DNA from: Legionella shakespearei DSM 23087
Lineage (GTDB): Bacteria; Pseudomonadota; Gammaproteobacteria; Legionellales; Legionellaceae
DNA: 56,414 nucleotides
Direction of reading: 5' to 3'
Assembly: GCF_000373765.1 (NCBI RefSeq)
Contig: NZ_KB892390.1
Span: 1 to 56,414, forward strand
In this document: positions 24,654 to 37,325 of the stretch, piece by piece
How positions within the stretch are numbered: the stretch's first letter is position 1
Layout of the letters: each line of letters begins with the position of its first letter
The notes under the pieces: model-generated
What the model saw: only the letters and a program-made list of their open reading frames with translations
Told to the model about the DNA's origin: nothing
The model's database searches: none
Program-made: the position numbers and the translations under genes

Positions 24654-26921
24654 TTAACCTGGGTTAGATTCTGCCGCTGCTGTTACCTGTAAATGGGTTA
24701 CGTTTTGCAAGCCTCTTGGTAAACGGTTTCCTCTGCGTCCTCTTTCGCCTTTGTAATGATCCAAATCTGCACCTTTAAGGGTAAAGTGGCGTTTTCCTGC
24801 ATGGACCGTTAGGGAGTCTGCGTCGGTTAAAACTTGTAAATCAATGATGTATTCTTCTCTTGATGCTGCTTTGGCCGAGGGAATACTGATTAATTTATTA
24901 CCTTTGCCACGAGATAGCTCTGGCAATTCGCTAATAGGAAAAACGAGCAATCGACCCACACTGGTAGCACAGGCGACAAAAACTCCCTCACTGACAGACA
25001 TCAGCCGCGGCGGAAGGATGCGGCTATTTGGTGACAATTTGATACAGGCTTTTCCGTTACGGTTTTTGACATACAAATCACCCACCTTGGCGACAAAGCC
25101 ATAACCCGCATCACTGGCCAATAATACTTTCTGTTCCGGCTCCCCTCCAACCATTGCTTCAAAGTGCATACCTTCTGCCGGATTTAGCTTGCCAGTCAGT
25201 GGTTCACCCTGGCCTCGAGCAGAAGGCAGGGCATGTCCAGGTAAAGAGTAGACCTTTCCTTCACTATCAATAAAAATGATTTGCTGGTTAGAGCGCCCTA
25301 AGGCTTGTGCCTTAAATTCATCACCAGCCTTATAACTTAATTCAGTACCCACTACATCATGGCCCTTAGCTGCTCTGACCCAACCGTTTTTAGATAAAAC
25401 CACAGTGATCGGTTCGTTAGGTAATATGTCTTCTTCTTTTAAAGCCTGTGCTTCCTGGCGGCTTATAATTGGAGATCGGCGCACATCACCAAACTCATCC
25501 CTGTCTTTAATAATTTCTTGTTTCACTAAAGCTCTTAAACGGGTTTCACTGGCAAGTGTTTTCTGAATGGAGTCGCGCTCATCACTTAACTCGTCCAACT
25601 CACCACGTATTTTAATTTCTTCAAGCTTTGCCAAATGGCGCAATTTCATTTCAAGAATTGCTTCGGCCTGCCGTTCACTTAAATCAAAACGGGCAATTAA
25701 TCCTTGTTTGGGATTTTCATGCTCTCTGATAATAGCAATTACTTCATCAATATTAAGGTATGCAATTAACAAGCCTTCCAAAACATGGATGCGTTCTAAT
25801 ACTTTTGCTAATCTGTATTCCAGACGCCTTCTGACGGTTGCAACCCGGTAGACAAGCCATTCGGTCAGAATTTGAACCAATCCTTTGACTCGTGGTTTGC
25901 CATCAAGGCCTATCATATTAAAGTTAACCCTGTAACTACGCTCCAAATCTGTTGTTGCGAATAAATGGGACATCAATGATTCCACATCAACGCGGTTAGA
26001 GCGCGGAATAATGACCAGACGGGTTGGATGCTCATGGTCAGACTCATCGCGTAAATCTTCGACCATGGGTAATTTTTTCTGTTGCATTTGTAATGCGATT
26101 TGCTCAATAACCTTCGCACCAGAAACCTGATAGGGCAGAGCTGTTATGACGATGTTTTGCTTTTCCTGATTGTAAATGGCCCGCATTTTGACAGAGCCAT
26201 TACCGGTTTCATACATTGAGGTAATTGCTTCCTGAGGTGTAATTATTTCTGCAGAAGTTGGAAAGTCTGGACCTTTAACATGTTCGCGCAGTGCCGCCAG
26301 ATCTGCAGAGGGATTGTCCAGTAAATGGATACAAGCATTAGCAACTTCGGTTAAATTGTGGGGCAAGATATCAGAGGCCATACCGACCGCAATACCTGTA
26401 GCACCGTTTAATAAAATATTAGGTAAACGGGCAGGGAGTAAGGCCGGTTCCTGTAAGGTGCCGTCAAAGTTATCAACCCAATCGACTGTTCCCTGTAATA
26501 ATTCCCCTAAAAGCACTTCAGCATAAGGAGATAATCTCGATTCAGTATAACGCATGGCAGCAAAGGACTTGGGATCATCCGGGGAACCCCAGTTTCCCTG
26601 TCCATCAATAAATGGATAGCGATAGGAGAAGGGTTGTGCCATTAGAACCATAGCTTCGTAACATGCACTGTCACCATGAGGATGAAACTTACCTAATACA
26701 TCCCCTACCGTTCGCGCTGACTTTTTATATTTCGCTGTAGCCTTTAAGCCCAACTCTGACATAGCATAAACAATGCGGCGTTGAACTGGCTTCAGGCCAT
26801 CTGCAATATTAGGTAAGGCCCGATCCAAAATGACATACATAGAGTAGTCAAGATAAGCTTTCTCAGTAAATTCGGTAAGTGGCTTTCGCTCAGTTGCTTC
26901 ATTCATGGTTGGTTTATTCAT
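24654..26921 (-). CDS. parC: DNA topoisomerase IV subunit A
   Basis: Decatenates daughter chromosomes together with ParE. The 755-aa protein has the breakage-reunion tyrosine Y125 in AAMRYTESR and the quinolone-contact loop [11 protein letters not shown], with S85 and E89 in the wild-type form, so no classical target-site quinolone resistance is seen. The C-terminal domain shows the blade repeats of the beta-pinwheel. parE is not adjacent. The start at 26921 has a second in-frame ATG 15 bases later ([10 protein letters not shown]), which could be used instead. Chromosome segregation role and the nearby parS-like site fit the origin-proximal position. Co-oriented with leftward replication. Confidence 0.96.
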   Translation of the reverse strand: MNKPTMNEATERKPLTEFTEKAYLDYSMYVILDRALPNIADGLKPVQRRIVYAMSELGLKATAKYKKSARTVGDVLGKFHPHGDSACYEAMVLMAQPFSYRYPFIDGQGNWGSPDDPKSFAAMRYTESRLSPYAEVLLGELLQGTVDWVDNFDGTLQEPALLPARLPNILLNGATGIAVGMASDILPHNLTEVANACIHLLDNPSADLAALREHVKGPDFPTSAEIITPQEAITSMYETGNGSVKMRAIYNQEKQNIVITALPYQVSGAKVIEQIALQMQQKKLPMVEDLRDESDHEHPTRLVIIPRSNRVDVESLMSHLFATTDLERSYRVNFNMIGLDGKPRVKGLVQILTEWLVYRVATVRRRLEYRLAKVLERIHVLEGLLIAYLNIDEVIAIIREHENPKQGLIARFDLSERQAEAILEMKLRHLAKLEEIKIRGELDELSDERDSIQKTLASETRLRALVKQEIIKDRDEFGDVRRSPIISRQEAQALKEEDILPNEPITVVLSKNGWVRAAKGHDVVGTELSYKAGDEFKAQALGRSNQQIIFIDSEGKVYSLPGHALPSARGQGEPLTGKLNPAEGMHFEAMVGGEPEQKVLLASDAGYGFVAKVGDLYVKNRNGKACIKLSPNSRILPPRLMSVSEGVFVACATSVGRLLVFPISELPELSRGKGNKLISIPSAKAASREEYIIDLQVLTDADSLTVHAGKRHFTLKGADLDHYKGERGRRGNRLPRGLQNVTHLQVTAAAESNPG

Positions 26922-27129
26922 TGTGGTTTTATCACTATTTAATCATCGTAGTGCAATAAAGGTAAATACTGCAAAGCAATTTTAACAAAATATTCATAAT
27001 GTTAGAAAGAGATGCATCATCAGATTGTGAATAACTTTTTACTTATTTTTTCCTGACGGCAATTATTTTTTTAACTTATTGAAATATAACAAAAAATTTT
27101 ATGCCAATTTATTTTACATTAATTTTCCT

Positions 27130-27138
27130 TGTGGATAA
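27130..27138 (-). promoter_or_regulatory. Perfect isolated DnaA box upstream of parC
   Basis: TTATCCACA on the minus strand, about 210 bases before the parC start codon and about 22 kb from the probable origin. A single perfect 9-mer could arise by chance in AT-rich DNA. Confidence 0.5.
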
Positions 27139-27221
27139 CTTTGTGCATGAACATAGAATAAGTTGTATAACTTCTTGTAAATCCGCCACAATTTGTTGAT
27201 CTGTGCATGGTAACACAGTTT

Positions 27222-27297
27222 GTAGCCTGTATTAGCGGAGCGTAATACAGGATCGAAGTGGCAATGTCCCGTATTACGCTCCGCTAATACGGGCTAC
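27222..27297. repeat. Family B inverted pair
   Basis: Two B hairpins face each other: GTAGCCTGTATTAGCGGAGC on the left and GCTCCGCTAATACGGGCTAC on the right, separated by GATCGAAGTGGCAATG. The same 76-base architecture is found at 42291-42366. Confidence 0.85.
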
Positions 27298-27337
27298 GAC
27301 ACTGACTCTTGATCACATCTTTGCCATTAGCCAATTC

Positions 27338-27380
27338 ACGTCGTCCTGAGCGCGTCTTTTGGCGCGCTCAGGACGACGTA
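27338..27380. repeat. Family C repeat, deleted short form
   Basis: ACGTCGTCCTGAGCGCG, TCTTTTGG, CGCGCTCAGGACGACGT. Only the outer stem of the C palindrome remains, leaving a compact hairpin with an eight-base loop. Confidence 0.8.
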
Positions 27381-27403
27381 CGATGTGTAGAAGAGTCAAC
27401 GGA

Positions 27404-27460
27404 TTGTAGCCGGGTTAATAAGCATGCTTTGTTCCCGGCTGCAAGCAGGCCGGGCTACAA
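27404..27460. repeat. Family A palindromic repeat, degenerate left arm
   Basis: TTGTAGCCGGGTTAATAAGC on the left and CCCGGCTGCAAGCAGGCCGG at the right arm. It lies 20 bases past the atpC stop and is a plausible terminator of the atp operon. Confidence 0.75.
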
Positions 27461-27480
27461 AGGTATCAGGATTACTTATG

Positions 27481-27903
27481 TTATTTAATGCTTTTTCTTG
27501 TTTTTTGAATGGCGCGGATTTGAGCGACAGCACGAGCTAATTCAACGGCAGCAACAGAATAATCTATGTCGCCACCTTTGTTCGCCATTGCGGCCTCAGC
27601 CTGAGCTTTAGCAGCCAAAGCAGCAGCTTCGTCCAGATGATCTGCTCGTTCTACTACGTCTGCAAGTATGGTCACGCAATGAGGCTGAACCTCTAGCATA
27701 CCGCCCTGAACGTAATAGATTTCCAAATTGCCACCTGGCAATGTGACTCTGATTTCACCAGGCTTTAATAATGTTAACAAAGGAGCATGACCAGGTGTTA
27801 TACCCACTTCACCTAACTCTCCGGTAGCAACAACCATCTCAACCAAACCGGAGAATATTTCATGTTCCGCACTAACAATATCCAGGTGCGTTGTTATAGC
27901 CAT
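27481..27903 (-). CDS. atpC: ATP synthase F1 epsilon subunit
   Basis: 140 aa, the usual length for bacterial epsilon. It joins the central stalk and can inhibit ATP hydrolysis. The beta-barrel domain is recognisable by [20 protein letters not shown] and [17 protein letters not shown]-terminal helical hairpin (residues 90-138) has alanine and arginine-rich helices. The ATG at 27903 is preferred, behind GAGG. An ATG at 27918 overlaps the atpD stop. Last gene of the operon, followed by family A, C and B repeats. Confidence 0.95.
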   Translation of the reverse strand: MAITTHLDIVSAEHEIFSGLVEMVVATGELGEVGITPGHAPLLTLLKPGEIRVTLPGGNLEIYYVQGGMLEVQPHCVTILADVVERADHLDEAAALAAKAQAEAAMANKGGDIDYSVAAVELARAVAQIRAIQKTRKSIK

Positions 27904-27914
27904 GTCTGCTTGCC

Positions 27915-30169
<2,255 letters not shown>

Positions 30170-30198
30170 ATCTTACTTCGCCTTTAAATTGAGTTTTC

Positions 30199-30225
30199 AG
30201 GTCATCCCATGAATTGGGATGACCT
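30199..30225 (-). promoter_or_regulatory. Intercistronic hairpin between atpA and atpG
   Basis: A perfect 11-base stem (AGGTCATCCCA / TGGGATGACCT) with the five-base loop TGAAT in the 90-base gap after atpA. There is no T-run after it on the transcribed strand, so it is more likely an RNA stability or processing element than a terminator. Confidence 0.6.
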
Positions 30226-30259
30226 TATCTCACTGGAATTACTTCCAGGAAACAATAAC

Positions 30260-31813
30260 TTACCAACTAGCCGTACGTTTGAATTCTTCTACAGCTTTTT
30301 TCAATTTTGCTTCGATATCGTTATCGTAAGCACCGGCTTCATTTATTGCATGTAATAACGCTGCATGAGAGCTGCGCATGTAGTCATGAAGAGACGCTTC
30401 AAATGCACTGACTTCGTTCACAGGAATGTCATCTAAATAACCTTTTTCAACAACAAACAGACTAATACCCATTTCTGCAACAGAGAAAGGTGAATATTGT
30501 TTCTGCTTCATGAGTTCGGTAATACGTTGACCACGCTCTAACTGCTTACGGGTTGCGTCATCAAGATCAGAAGCGAATTGGGAGAAGGCTTCCAACTCAC
30601 GAAACTGCGCTAAAGCCAGACGAGTACCACCACCAAGTTTTTTCATGATTTTGGTTTGCGCCGCACCACCTACCCGCGATACAGATAAACCAGAGTTAAT
30701 TGCTGGTCTTACGCCTGAGTTGAATAAGTCAACATCAAGGAAAATCTGTCCGTCAGTAATAGAAATTACGTTCGTTGGTACGAATGCAGATACGTCACCG
30801 GCTTGTGTTTCAATAATTGGCAAAGCAGTTAATGAACCTGTTTTACCTTTTACTTCACCATTAGTTAAACGCTCAACTTCTTCCGCATTGATTCGAGCAG
30901 CCCTTTCCAGAAGACGTGAGTGCAAATAGAAAATATCCCCAGGATAAGCTTCACGACCTGGCGGTCTGCGTAACAACAATGAAATTTGACGATAAGCCCA
31001 TGCTTGTTTGGTTAAATCATCATAAACAATCAGCGCATCTTCACCGCGTTCCATGAAGTATTCACCCATGGTGCAACCAGAGTAGGGGGCAATGAACTGT
31101 AATGCAGCAGAGTCAGAAGCACCAGCCACTACAACAATAGTGTGCTCAAGTGCGCCGTGCTCTTCCAGCTTGCGGACGATAGAAGCAACTGAAGAAGCTT
31201 TTTGTCCAATCGCTACGTAAACGCATTTAACTCCAGTACCTTTCTGGTTGATAATCGCATCAATAGCAATAGCTGTTTTACCTGTCTGACGGTCGCCAAT
31301 GATTAATTCACGCTGGCCACGTCCTACGGGGATCATCGCATCAACTGCTTTCAAACCGGTCTGCACAGGTTGATCTACTGATTTACGAGAAATAACACCA
31401 GGAGCCACTTTTTCAATTGGTGACATGCCATCAGCATCAATAGGGCCTTTACCATCAATAGGGTTACCCAATGCATCAACAACACGACCTAATAGATTTT
31501 TACCAACAGGTACTTCAAGAATACGTCCAGTACATTTACCTTTTTGACCTTCAGCCAGAGTAGAAGAATCACCAAGGATTACCGCACCAACAGAATCTCT
31601 TTCCAGGTTAAGTGCTAAACCGTAAACTCCGCCAGGAAATTCAATCATCTCGCCAGCCATTGCATCGGCCAGGCCATGTAAACGAACGATACCGTCTTTC
31701 AAACTTACAATTGTACCTTCATTACGCGCTTCAGATACCACGCTGAACTGATCAATTTTTTTTCTGATTAATTCGCTGATTTCAGAAGGATTTAACGCTA
31801 CTTGTTCTGACAT
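30260..31813 (-). CDS. atpA: ATP synthase F1 alpha subunit
   Basis: 517-aa non-catalytic nucleotide-binding subunit. It has the Walker A loop GDRQTGKT at residues 173-180, an LIVYDDL Walker B and the conserved arginine finger region in [12 protein letters not shown]. An N-terminal helix ([16 protein letters not shown]) is the delta-subunit contact. Standard length and position between atpH and atpG. Confidence 0.98.
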   Translation of the reverse strand: MSEQVALNPSEISELIRKKIDQFSVVSEARNEGTIVSLKDGIVRLHGLADAMAGEMIEFPGGVYGLALNLERDSVGAVILGDSSTLAEGQKGKCTGRILEVPVGKNLLGRVVDALGNPIDGKGPIDADGMSPIEKVAPGVISRKSVDQPVQTGLKAVDAMIPVGRGQRELIIGDRQTGKTAIAIDAIINQKGTGVKCVYVAIGQKASSVASIVRKLEEHGALEHTIVVVAGASDSAALQFIAPYSGCTMGEYFMERGEDALIVYDDLTKQAWAYRQISLLLRRPPGREAYPGDIFYLHSRLLERAARINAEEVERLTNGEVKGKTGSLTALPIIETQAGDVSAFVPTNVISITDGQIFLDVDLFNSGVRPAINSGLSVSRVGGAAQTKIMKKLGGGTRLALAQFRELEAFSQFASDLDDATRKQLERGQRITELMKQKQYSPFSVAEMGISLFVVEKGYLDDIPVNEVSAFEASLHDYMRSSHAALLHAINEAGAYDNDIEAKLKKAVEEFKRTASW

Positions 31814-31830
31814 GAAAACTATCCTCTAAA

Positions 31831-32367
31831 TTAAGCGGCCAAGCCGGTGCTAAGTTTATTAAGCTTGCCCCGAACTGAACCATCGATAACTAAATCGCCT
31901 GCTCGAATCACTGCACCACCAAGCAAGGAGGGATCAATACTTATATTTAATGACACTTTACGTTGTAATCGTTTACTTAAAGAATCAATTAATTGCTGTT
32001 GTTGTGCCGCTGATACTGTAGAAAAGCTGATTACATCTACATCAAGCGTCTTTTCCTGCTCTGCTCGGTGCACTTCATAAAGTGCTTTAATTTCAGGCAG
32101 TAACATCAGTCGTTTATTAGAAGCTAATAAAGTAATTAAATTGTTTAATGACTTATTATCTTTCCCACCACATGCAGATTGCAGCAACTCAATTTGTTGC
32201 TCTTCAGTTGAGGACGGGTTTCCGATAAATTGTGATGCCTGAGGATTTAATACGACTTGTGCGAGCAGTGACAGATGTTCAGACCATTGCGCCAGATTCT
32301 TTTCGGCAAGTGCATGCTCGAAAATTGCTTTAGCGTAAGGTCTGGCTATAGTGGTGCTATCAGACAT
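31831..32367 (-). CDS. atpH: ATP synthase F1 delta subunit
   Basis: 178 aa, typical of delta, the peripheral stalk protein that ties b to alpha. The [11 protein letters not shown] start is the family signature, and the C-terminal [21 protein letters not shown] is the other conserved segment. It begins immediately after atpF (one base between stop and start codons), suggesting translational coupling. Confidence 0.97.
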   Translation of the reverse strand: MSDSTTIARPYAKAIFEHALAEKNLAQWSEHLSLLAQVVLNPQASQFIGNPSSTEEQQIELLQSACGGKDNKSLNNLITLLASNKRLMLLPEIKALYEVHRAEQEKTLDVDVISFSTVSAAQQQQLIDSLSKRLQRKVSLNISIDPSLLGGAVIRAGDLVIDGSVRGKLNKLSTGLAA

Positions 32368-32368
32368 T

Positions 32369-32839
32369 TTAAATCTCTTCTATCAGGTTATCTAACAGTG
32401 CGCTGTTCGCTTTGGCATCCACTTCACGCATAAGAATTTTTTCTGCGCCAGATATAGCCAATGTAGCGACTTGCTTGCGAAGTTCTTCTTTGGCATGGTT
32501 CACTTGCTGCGCTAACTGCTCATGAGCAAGTTTTGCCTGAATTTGAGCTTCACGTTTCGCTGCTTCTTTCGCTTCTTCAATAATTTGAGAGGCACGTTTG
32601 TTCGCTTTATCAATAATATCAGCAGACTGAGCCTTTGCTTGTTTTAAATCATCTTTAACACGATGTTGAGCCAGCTCCAGTTCTCTGCGGCCACGCTCAG
32701 CAGCAGACAAACCATCCGCAATTTTTTCCTGACGCTCTTCCAAAGCTTTAGCTAGTGGAGGCCAGACTAATTTCATAGTAAACAGAACAAAAGCTGCGAA
32801 AACCAGCATTTGTACTACTAATGTTAAATTAATATCCAA
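32369..32839 (-). CDS. atpF: ATP synthase F0 b subunit
   Basis: 156-aa peripheral stalk subunit. One N-terminal membrane helix ([25 protein letters not shown]) is followed by a long, charged coiled coil rich in alanine, lysine and glutamate. Same length as E. coli b. It lies between atpE and atpH. A GC-rich hairpin precedes it in the atpE-atpF gap. Confidence 0.97.
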   Translation of the reverse strand: MDINLTLVVQMLVFAAFVLFTMKLVWPPLAKALEERQEKIADGLSAAERGRRELELAQHRVKDDLKQAKAQSADIIDKANKRASQIIEEAKEAAKREAQIQAKLAHEQLAQQVNHAKEELRKQVATLAISGAEKILMREVDAKANSALLDNLIEEI

Positions 32840-32862
32840 AGTAATATCTCCTGTAACAATTA

Positions 32863-32880
32863 GGGCGCATTGGCGCGCCC
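32863..32880 (-). promoter_or_regulatory. GC-rich hairpin between atpE and atpF
   Basis: GGGCGC / GCGCCC stem with a six-base loop, 13 bases after the atpE stop. It may stabilise the upstream message or lower downstream expression, which would suit the high copy need of subunit c. Confidence 0.5.
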
Positions 32881-32893
32881 CGTTTAAGTGTTA

Positions 32894-34433
<1,540 letters not shown>

Positions 34434-34459
34434 ATATTCACCTAACTTTCACCGCGCGA

Positions 34460-34488
34460 AGTATAAATCAAACATTTTGAATAATCAA
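34460..34488 (-). promoter_or_regulatory. Sigma-70 promoter of the atp operon
   Basis: On the minus strand: TTGATT, a 17-base spacer, TATACT. The -10 box ends 26 bases before the atpI GTG start, giving a leader of about 20 bases. Confidence 0.72.
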
Positions 34489-34590
34489 CGGCGAGATTCA
34501 TTTTAACAGGCTATAATATAAGATGTAGGGCTTAACATTTTATTTAGATGCTTAAGTAGCTTTAGTTAAACCTCGCAAAGGAAATGAAAT

Positions 34591-34836
34591 ATGTCTGAGA
34601 GAATACAACTTACCGCAGCTAGCATGCGCGAAAAAATGATCAATCGTTACAGCGATGGATTAGACCATAAACACAACAAGAATCACCTTTCATACCGGAA
34701 ACATTGTAGATCACACCCATGTAATCAAAGTAATGGAAAAGACGAAGAATCTGTTTTAAACGGGTCGACTGGACTATTACGTGAATTTAAATTAAGAAAA
34801 ATGCGTAAACGACTGGATAAAGGACGAATCCATTGA
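34591..34836 (+). CDS. Small basic hypothetical protein
   Basis: 81 aa starting MSERIQLTAASMREKMINRY and rich in lysine, arginine, histidine and asparagine, with no recognised domain. A fair ribosome site (AAAGGAAATG) precedes the ATG, and a TATAAT-like -10 box lies at 34512-34517 but without a good -35. It is alone between the divergent atp operon and the convergent BON genes. The composition changes after about residue 25, which might mean a frameshift or that only the first part is conserved. It may not be a real gene. Confidence 0.4.
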   Translation: MSERIQLTAASMREKMINRYSDGLDHKHNKNHLSYRKHCRSHPCNQSNGKDEESVLNGSTGLLREFKLRKMRKRLDKGRIH

Positions 34837-34933
34837 TAAAGTATATGTTAATCCTCCCAGGTTAGCCACTTCCTGGATTGGACGTGCGGCTAATGGCCTG
34901 ATTCTTATCAGGCCATATTCTAAAAGGATTTTA

Positions 34934-35554
34934 TCAGTTTTGGTAGGTAAAATATTTCATTACTTTGACTACTTTATCCACACCTTTCGTATATCTTGCC
35001 ATAGTAACTACTTTTTCTGCTTCGTCTGGTTTTACATCACCCATTAAATAAACGATTCGATCGGAAGTAATTACTTTGAATGCATTAGGGTCTATAGAGG
35101 CATCAGCAAAAATCCGGCTTCTTATTTGAGTCGTTATCCAGGTATCCTGCATATTATTTGATGGCACAGCCTTCACTTTGACCTCATTAAACAGGCGGCG
35201 ATAACCCCGCAATTTGGCAAGTCGATTTCGTAATTCATCAAACAGAGTGTCATCAGGAACATGCCCGGCTATCAAAATGTCGCCATTAAATACGGCAATA
35301 TCCAGGACGCAACTTGACTGATTAAACGTTCGGTTTACTGCCAGAACATCATTAACCTGCACTAATAAGTGATAGTCATTTAATTTTTTATAGACATCGT
35401 GCCGATCATAAACCAAAGAAGCCCCAGTCCAGAGACTACCCACACAGGCCGACAAGCCATAAGCGAGTAAAACAACAAGCAGAGCCTGTTGCCATTTCAT
35501 TTTAGAAAGGCAACAGCTGATATATGTTGCAATAAGACGTCCTTGTTTCAGCAT
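34934..35554 (-). CDS. BON-domain lipoprotein, second copy
   Basis: 206 aa in the first-start version. Coupled start: ATG at 35554 directly follows the stop of the preceding gene with one base between. An alternative start at 35500 gives a tighter lipoprotein signal (MKWQQALLVVLLAYGLSAC). The lipobox is LSAC. Two BON repeats follow (about 75-135 and 140-205) with IRSRIFADASIDPNAFKVI and VVYLMG-like GDVKPDEAEKVV. Outer-membrane stability or lipid-binding role by analogy with DolP/YraP. It looks like a tandem duplicate of the adjacent gene, though divergent in sequence. Confidence 0.82.
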   Translation of the reverse strand: MLKQGRLIATYISCCLSKMKWQQALLVVLLAYGLSACVGSLWTGASLVYDRHDVYKKLNDYHLLVQVNDVLAVNRTFNQSSCVLDIAVFNGDILIAGHVPDDTLFDELRNRLAKLRGYRRLFNEVKVKAVPSNNMQDTWITTQIRSRIFADASIDPNAFKVITSDRIVYLMGDVKPDEAEKVVTMARYTKGVDKVVKVMKYFTYQN

Positions 35555-35555
35555 A

Positions 35556-36128
35556 TTAACGAATGTATTGGAATATTTTAACGACTTTTCTCACCCCGTT
35601 AATCCGACGGGCAACATCAACTGAGAGAGAGGCCTGTTCCTGAGTCACTATACCCATAAGATACACCACCCCATTTTCAGTGACTATTCGAATGGAACCA
35701 GATTCCAGACCTTTTCTGGTCAGCATATTGCTTCTTACCTGGCCTGTGATCCAACTGTCTTTACTACGCTGGGTCAGGGGCAGAGGGTTATCCACACTGA
35801 TTTCATCATAAACTCGTTTAACTCCAGGGGCGCTTTGAGCAATTCGCTCGGCAACAACACGAAGGGATGCAGTCGGTGTTTGCCCTACAAGTAATACAAC
35901 ACGGTTAAAACTGGTGACCAGTATCCGTGAGTCCCTGAACTGGGGATTAGACACGATTCCTTTATGGATGACATGAAAGAGACGGGCATCTGCCTCTAAA
36001 GTGGTAACGCTGCGGCGATCGTAAACAAGACCAGCTGCAGCTCCCGCAACAACCGCGACCACACAGCCCGTTAATATAGTGCTTGCCAATAACACGGCAA
36101 TGGCTTTAATTCTGGAATTTATTTTCAT
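35556..36128 (-). CDS. dolP: BON-domain lipoprotein, DolP/YraP-like
   Basis: 190 aa. A signal peptide with lipobox LTGC (MKINSRIKAIAVLLASTILTGC), then two BON domains. The VYDRRSVTTLEADARL start, the VYDEISVDNP linker and VVYLMGIVTQEQA match DolP, an outer-membrane lipoprotein that binds anionic phospholipid at the division site and supports outer-membrane integrity. It follows diaA by five bases in the E. coli-like order yraN-diaA-dolP. Confidence 0.88.
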   Translation of the reverse strand: MKINSRIKAIAVLLASTILTGCVVAVVAGAAAGLVYDRRSVTTLEADARLFHVIHKGIVSNPQFRDSRILVTSFNRVVLLVGQTPTASLRVVAERIAQSAPGVKRVYDEISVDNPLPLTQRSKDSWITGQVRSNMLTRKGLESGSIRIVTENGVVYLMGIVTQEQASLSVDVARRINGVRKVVKIFQYIR

Positions 36129-36133
36129 TTTTA

Positions 36134-36733
36134 TTACCCTAAAACCTGACCAAACAACGACTGATCAATTAAATCACAAAAACAGTGTAATATGAACAAG
36201 TGTAATTCTCTTATTCTGGCCGCACTGTCGGAAGCCACTCGCAATTCTATATCTTCTGGCCCTAAATGGTTAGCCAGAACTCCTCCATCACGCCCGCTAA
36301 GCGCGATAGTGTCCATACCTTGTTCATTCGCTGCGTGCAAGGCATACAACATGCTGTCTGAATTACCTGAAGTAGTTAAAAGCAACAAGACGTCCTGTTC
36401 TCTCCCCAGTGCCTGAATCTGGCGTGCAAACACCTGGGCATAATGGTGTTCATTAGCAAAAGAACCCAGACACGTCGGATCAGCACTTAAGTTAAACACA
36501 GGAAGGGGAGGCCTTTCCACTTCAAAATGATTCAGCATGGAGCTTGCGAAATGCATGCAATTAGCGCTTGAGCCGCCGTTACCGCAAATCAGAATTCTAC
36601 CTTCATTAAGCAAACAGTTTACCAATCGCTGACCAGCCCGTGCAATAGCATCAGACAAGGCATCCGCAACTGCAATTTTTGTTTCAATATTAACACCAAA
36701 AAGGTGCCTTACCCTTTCTTCCATTTGAACCAT
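36134..36733 (-). CDS. diaA: SIS-domain protein, DnaA initiator-associating DiaA-like
   Basis: 199 aa with a single SIS fold. Characteristic segments are ICGNGGSSANCMHFASSML, LLTTSGNSDSMLYAL, IALSGRDGG and the C-terminal ELHLFILHCFCDLIDQ. DiaA binds DnaA as a tetramer and promotes initiation at oriC. The alternative is the related phosphoheptose isomerase GmhA. The conserved order lpoA-yraN-diaA-dolP supports DiaA. The probable origin is only 12-13 kb away. An imperfect long palindrome lies upstream. Confidence 0.82.
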   Translation of the reverse strand: MVQMEERVRHLFGVNIETKIAVADALSDAIARAGQRLVNCLLNEGRILICGNGGSSANCMHFASSMLNHFEVERPPLPVFNLSADPTCLGSFANEHHYAQVFARQIQALGREQDVLLLLTTSGNSDSMLYALHAANEQGMDTIALSGRDGGVLANHLGPEDIELRVASDSAARIRELHLFILHCFCDLIDQSLFGQVLG

Positions 36734-36759
36734 TTTTTAACCTTTTTTATTTCATAAGT

Positions 36760-36946
36760 GACCATTCACCAGGATTTTGTATCTCCTCTTGGCACGTCCT
36801 CTTGGTACGTCGTCCTGAGGCGTCTTTTTGCCGAAGGACCTGAATGTGGCAAGATCCTGGATTGTGCCACATTCAGGAGATCCTTCGGCAAAAAGACGCC
36901 TCAGGACGACGTGCCAGGAGAAGATACAAAATCCTGGTGAATGGTT
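36760..36946. repeat. Long imperfect palindrome with family C-related core
   Basis: Outer arms of about 25 bases (ACCATTCACCAGGATTTTGT and its complement) enclose a C-like stem (CGTCCTGAGGCGTC / GACGCCTCAGGACG) and the loop GATCCTGGATTGTGCC. The left side carries a 13-base tandem duplication (36785-36797 and 36798-36810, CCTCTTGGCACGT/CCTCTTGGTACGT). It fills the yraN-diaA gap. Confidence 0.8.
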
Positions 36947-36956
36947 ACTTTCATAA

Positions 36957-37316
36957 TTAATAATCAACATTAAACGCATCTTTTATCCAGCTCATTGCTC
37001 CGGATTTTCCATTAATCGCAATCACGTCAAAACGGATAGGAAATTTCTCTTGTATATTATGCTTTATCATATAAAACGAAGTTGTTTTTATTATTTTTTG
37101 TCTTTTTGCATAAGTAATACTCATCGCACCATCACCAAAATTCATATTTGAGCGAGAGCGAACCTCAATAAATACCAAATGAGCGCCATCCTTCATAATG
37201 AGATCAATTTCACCCATGCGGCAACTGTAATTTCTGGTGACCAACTTCAGACCTTGTCCCAGTAAATAGTGTAATGCTTTTTGCTCGGCCTGCTGCCCTG
37301 CTTGCTGCGTAATCAA
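36957..37316 (-). CDS. yraN: YraN/UPF0102 family protein, endonuclease-like fold
   Basis: 119 aa, starting at a TTG (37316) behind TAGGA. The GEIDLIMKDGAHLVFIEVRSRS segment near residue 40 is the nuclease-like core (GEID and EVR) of the family. Its biological role is not established. It lies after lpoA with a nine-base gap, in the conserved cluster with diaA and dolP. Confidence 0.9.
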   Translation of the reverse strand: MITQQAGQQAEQKALHYLLGQGLKLVTRNYSCRMGEIDLIMKDGAHLVFIEVRSRSNMNFGDGAMSITYAKRQKIIKTTSFYMIKHNIQEKFPIRFDVIAINGKSGAMSWIKDAFNVDY

Positions 37317-37325
37317 TTGTCTATC

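Larger units (their letters stand above)
26922..27480. other. parC upstream spacer with DnaA box and repeats
   Basis: 559 bases without a gene. The part near parC (26922-27220) is AT-rich and should hold its promoter. It contains a perfect DnaA box. The part near atpC holds a B inverted repeat, a short C copy and an A copy, which together can terminate atp transcription. Confidence 0.65.
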
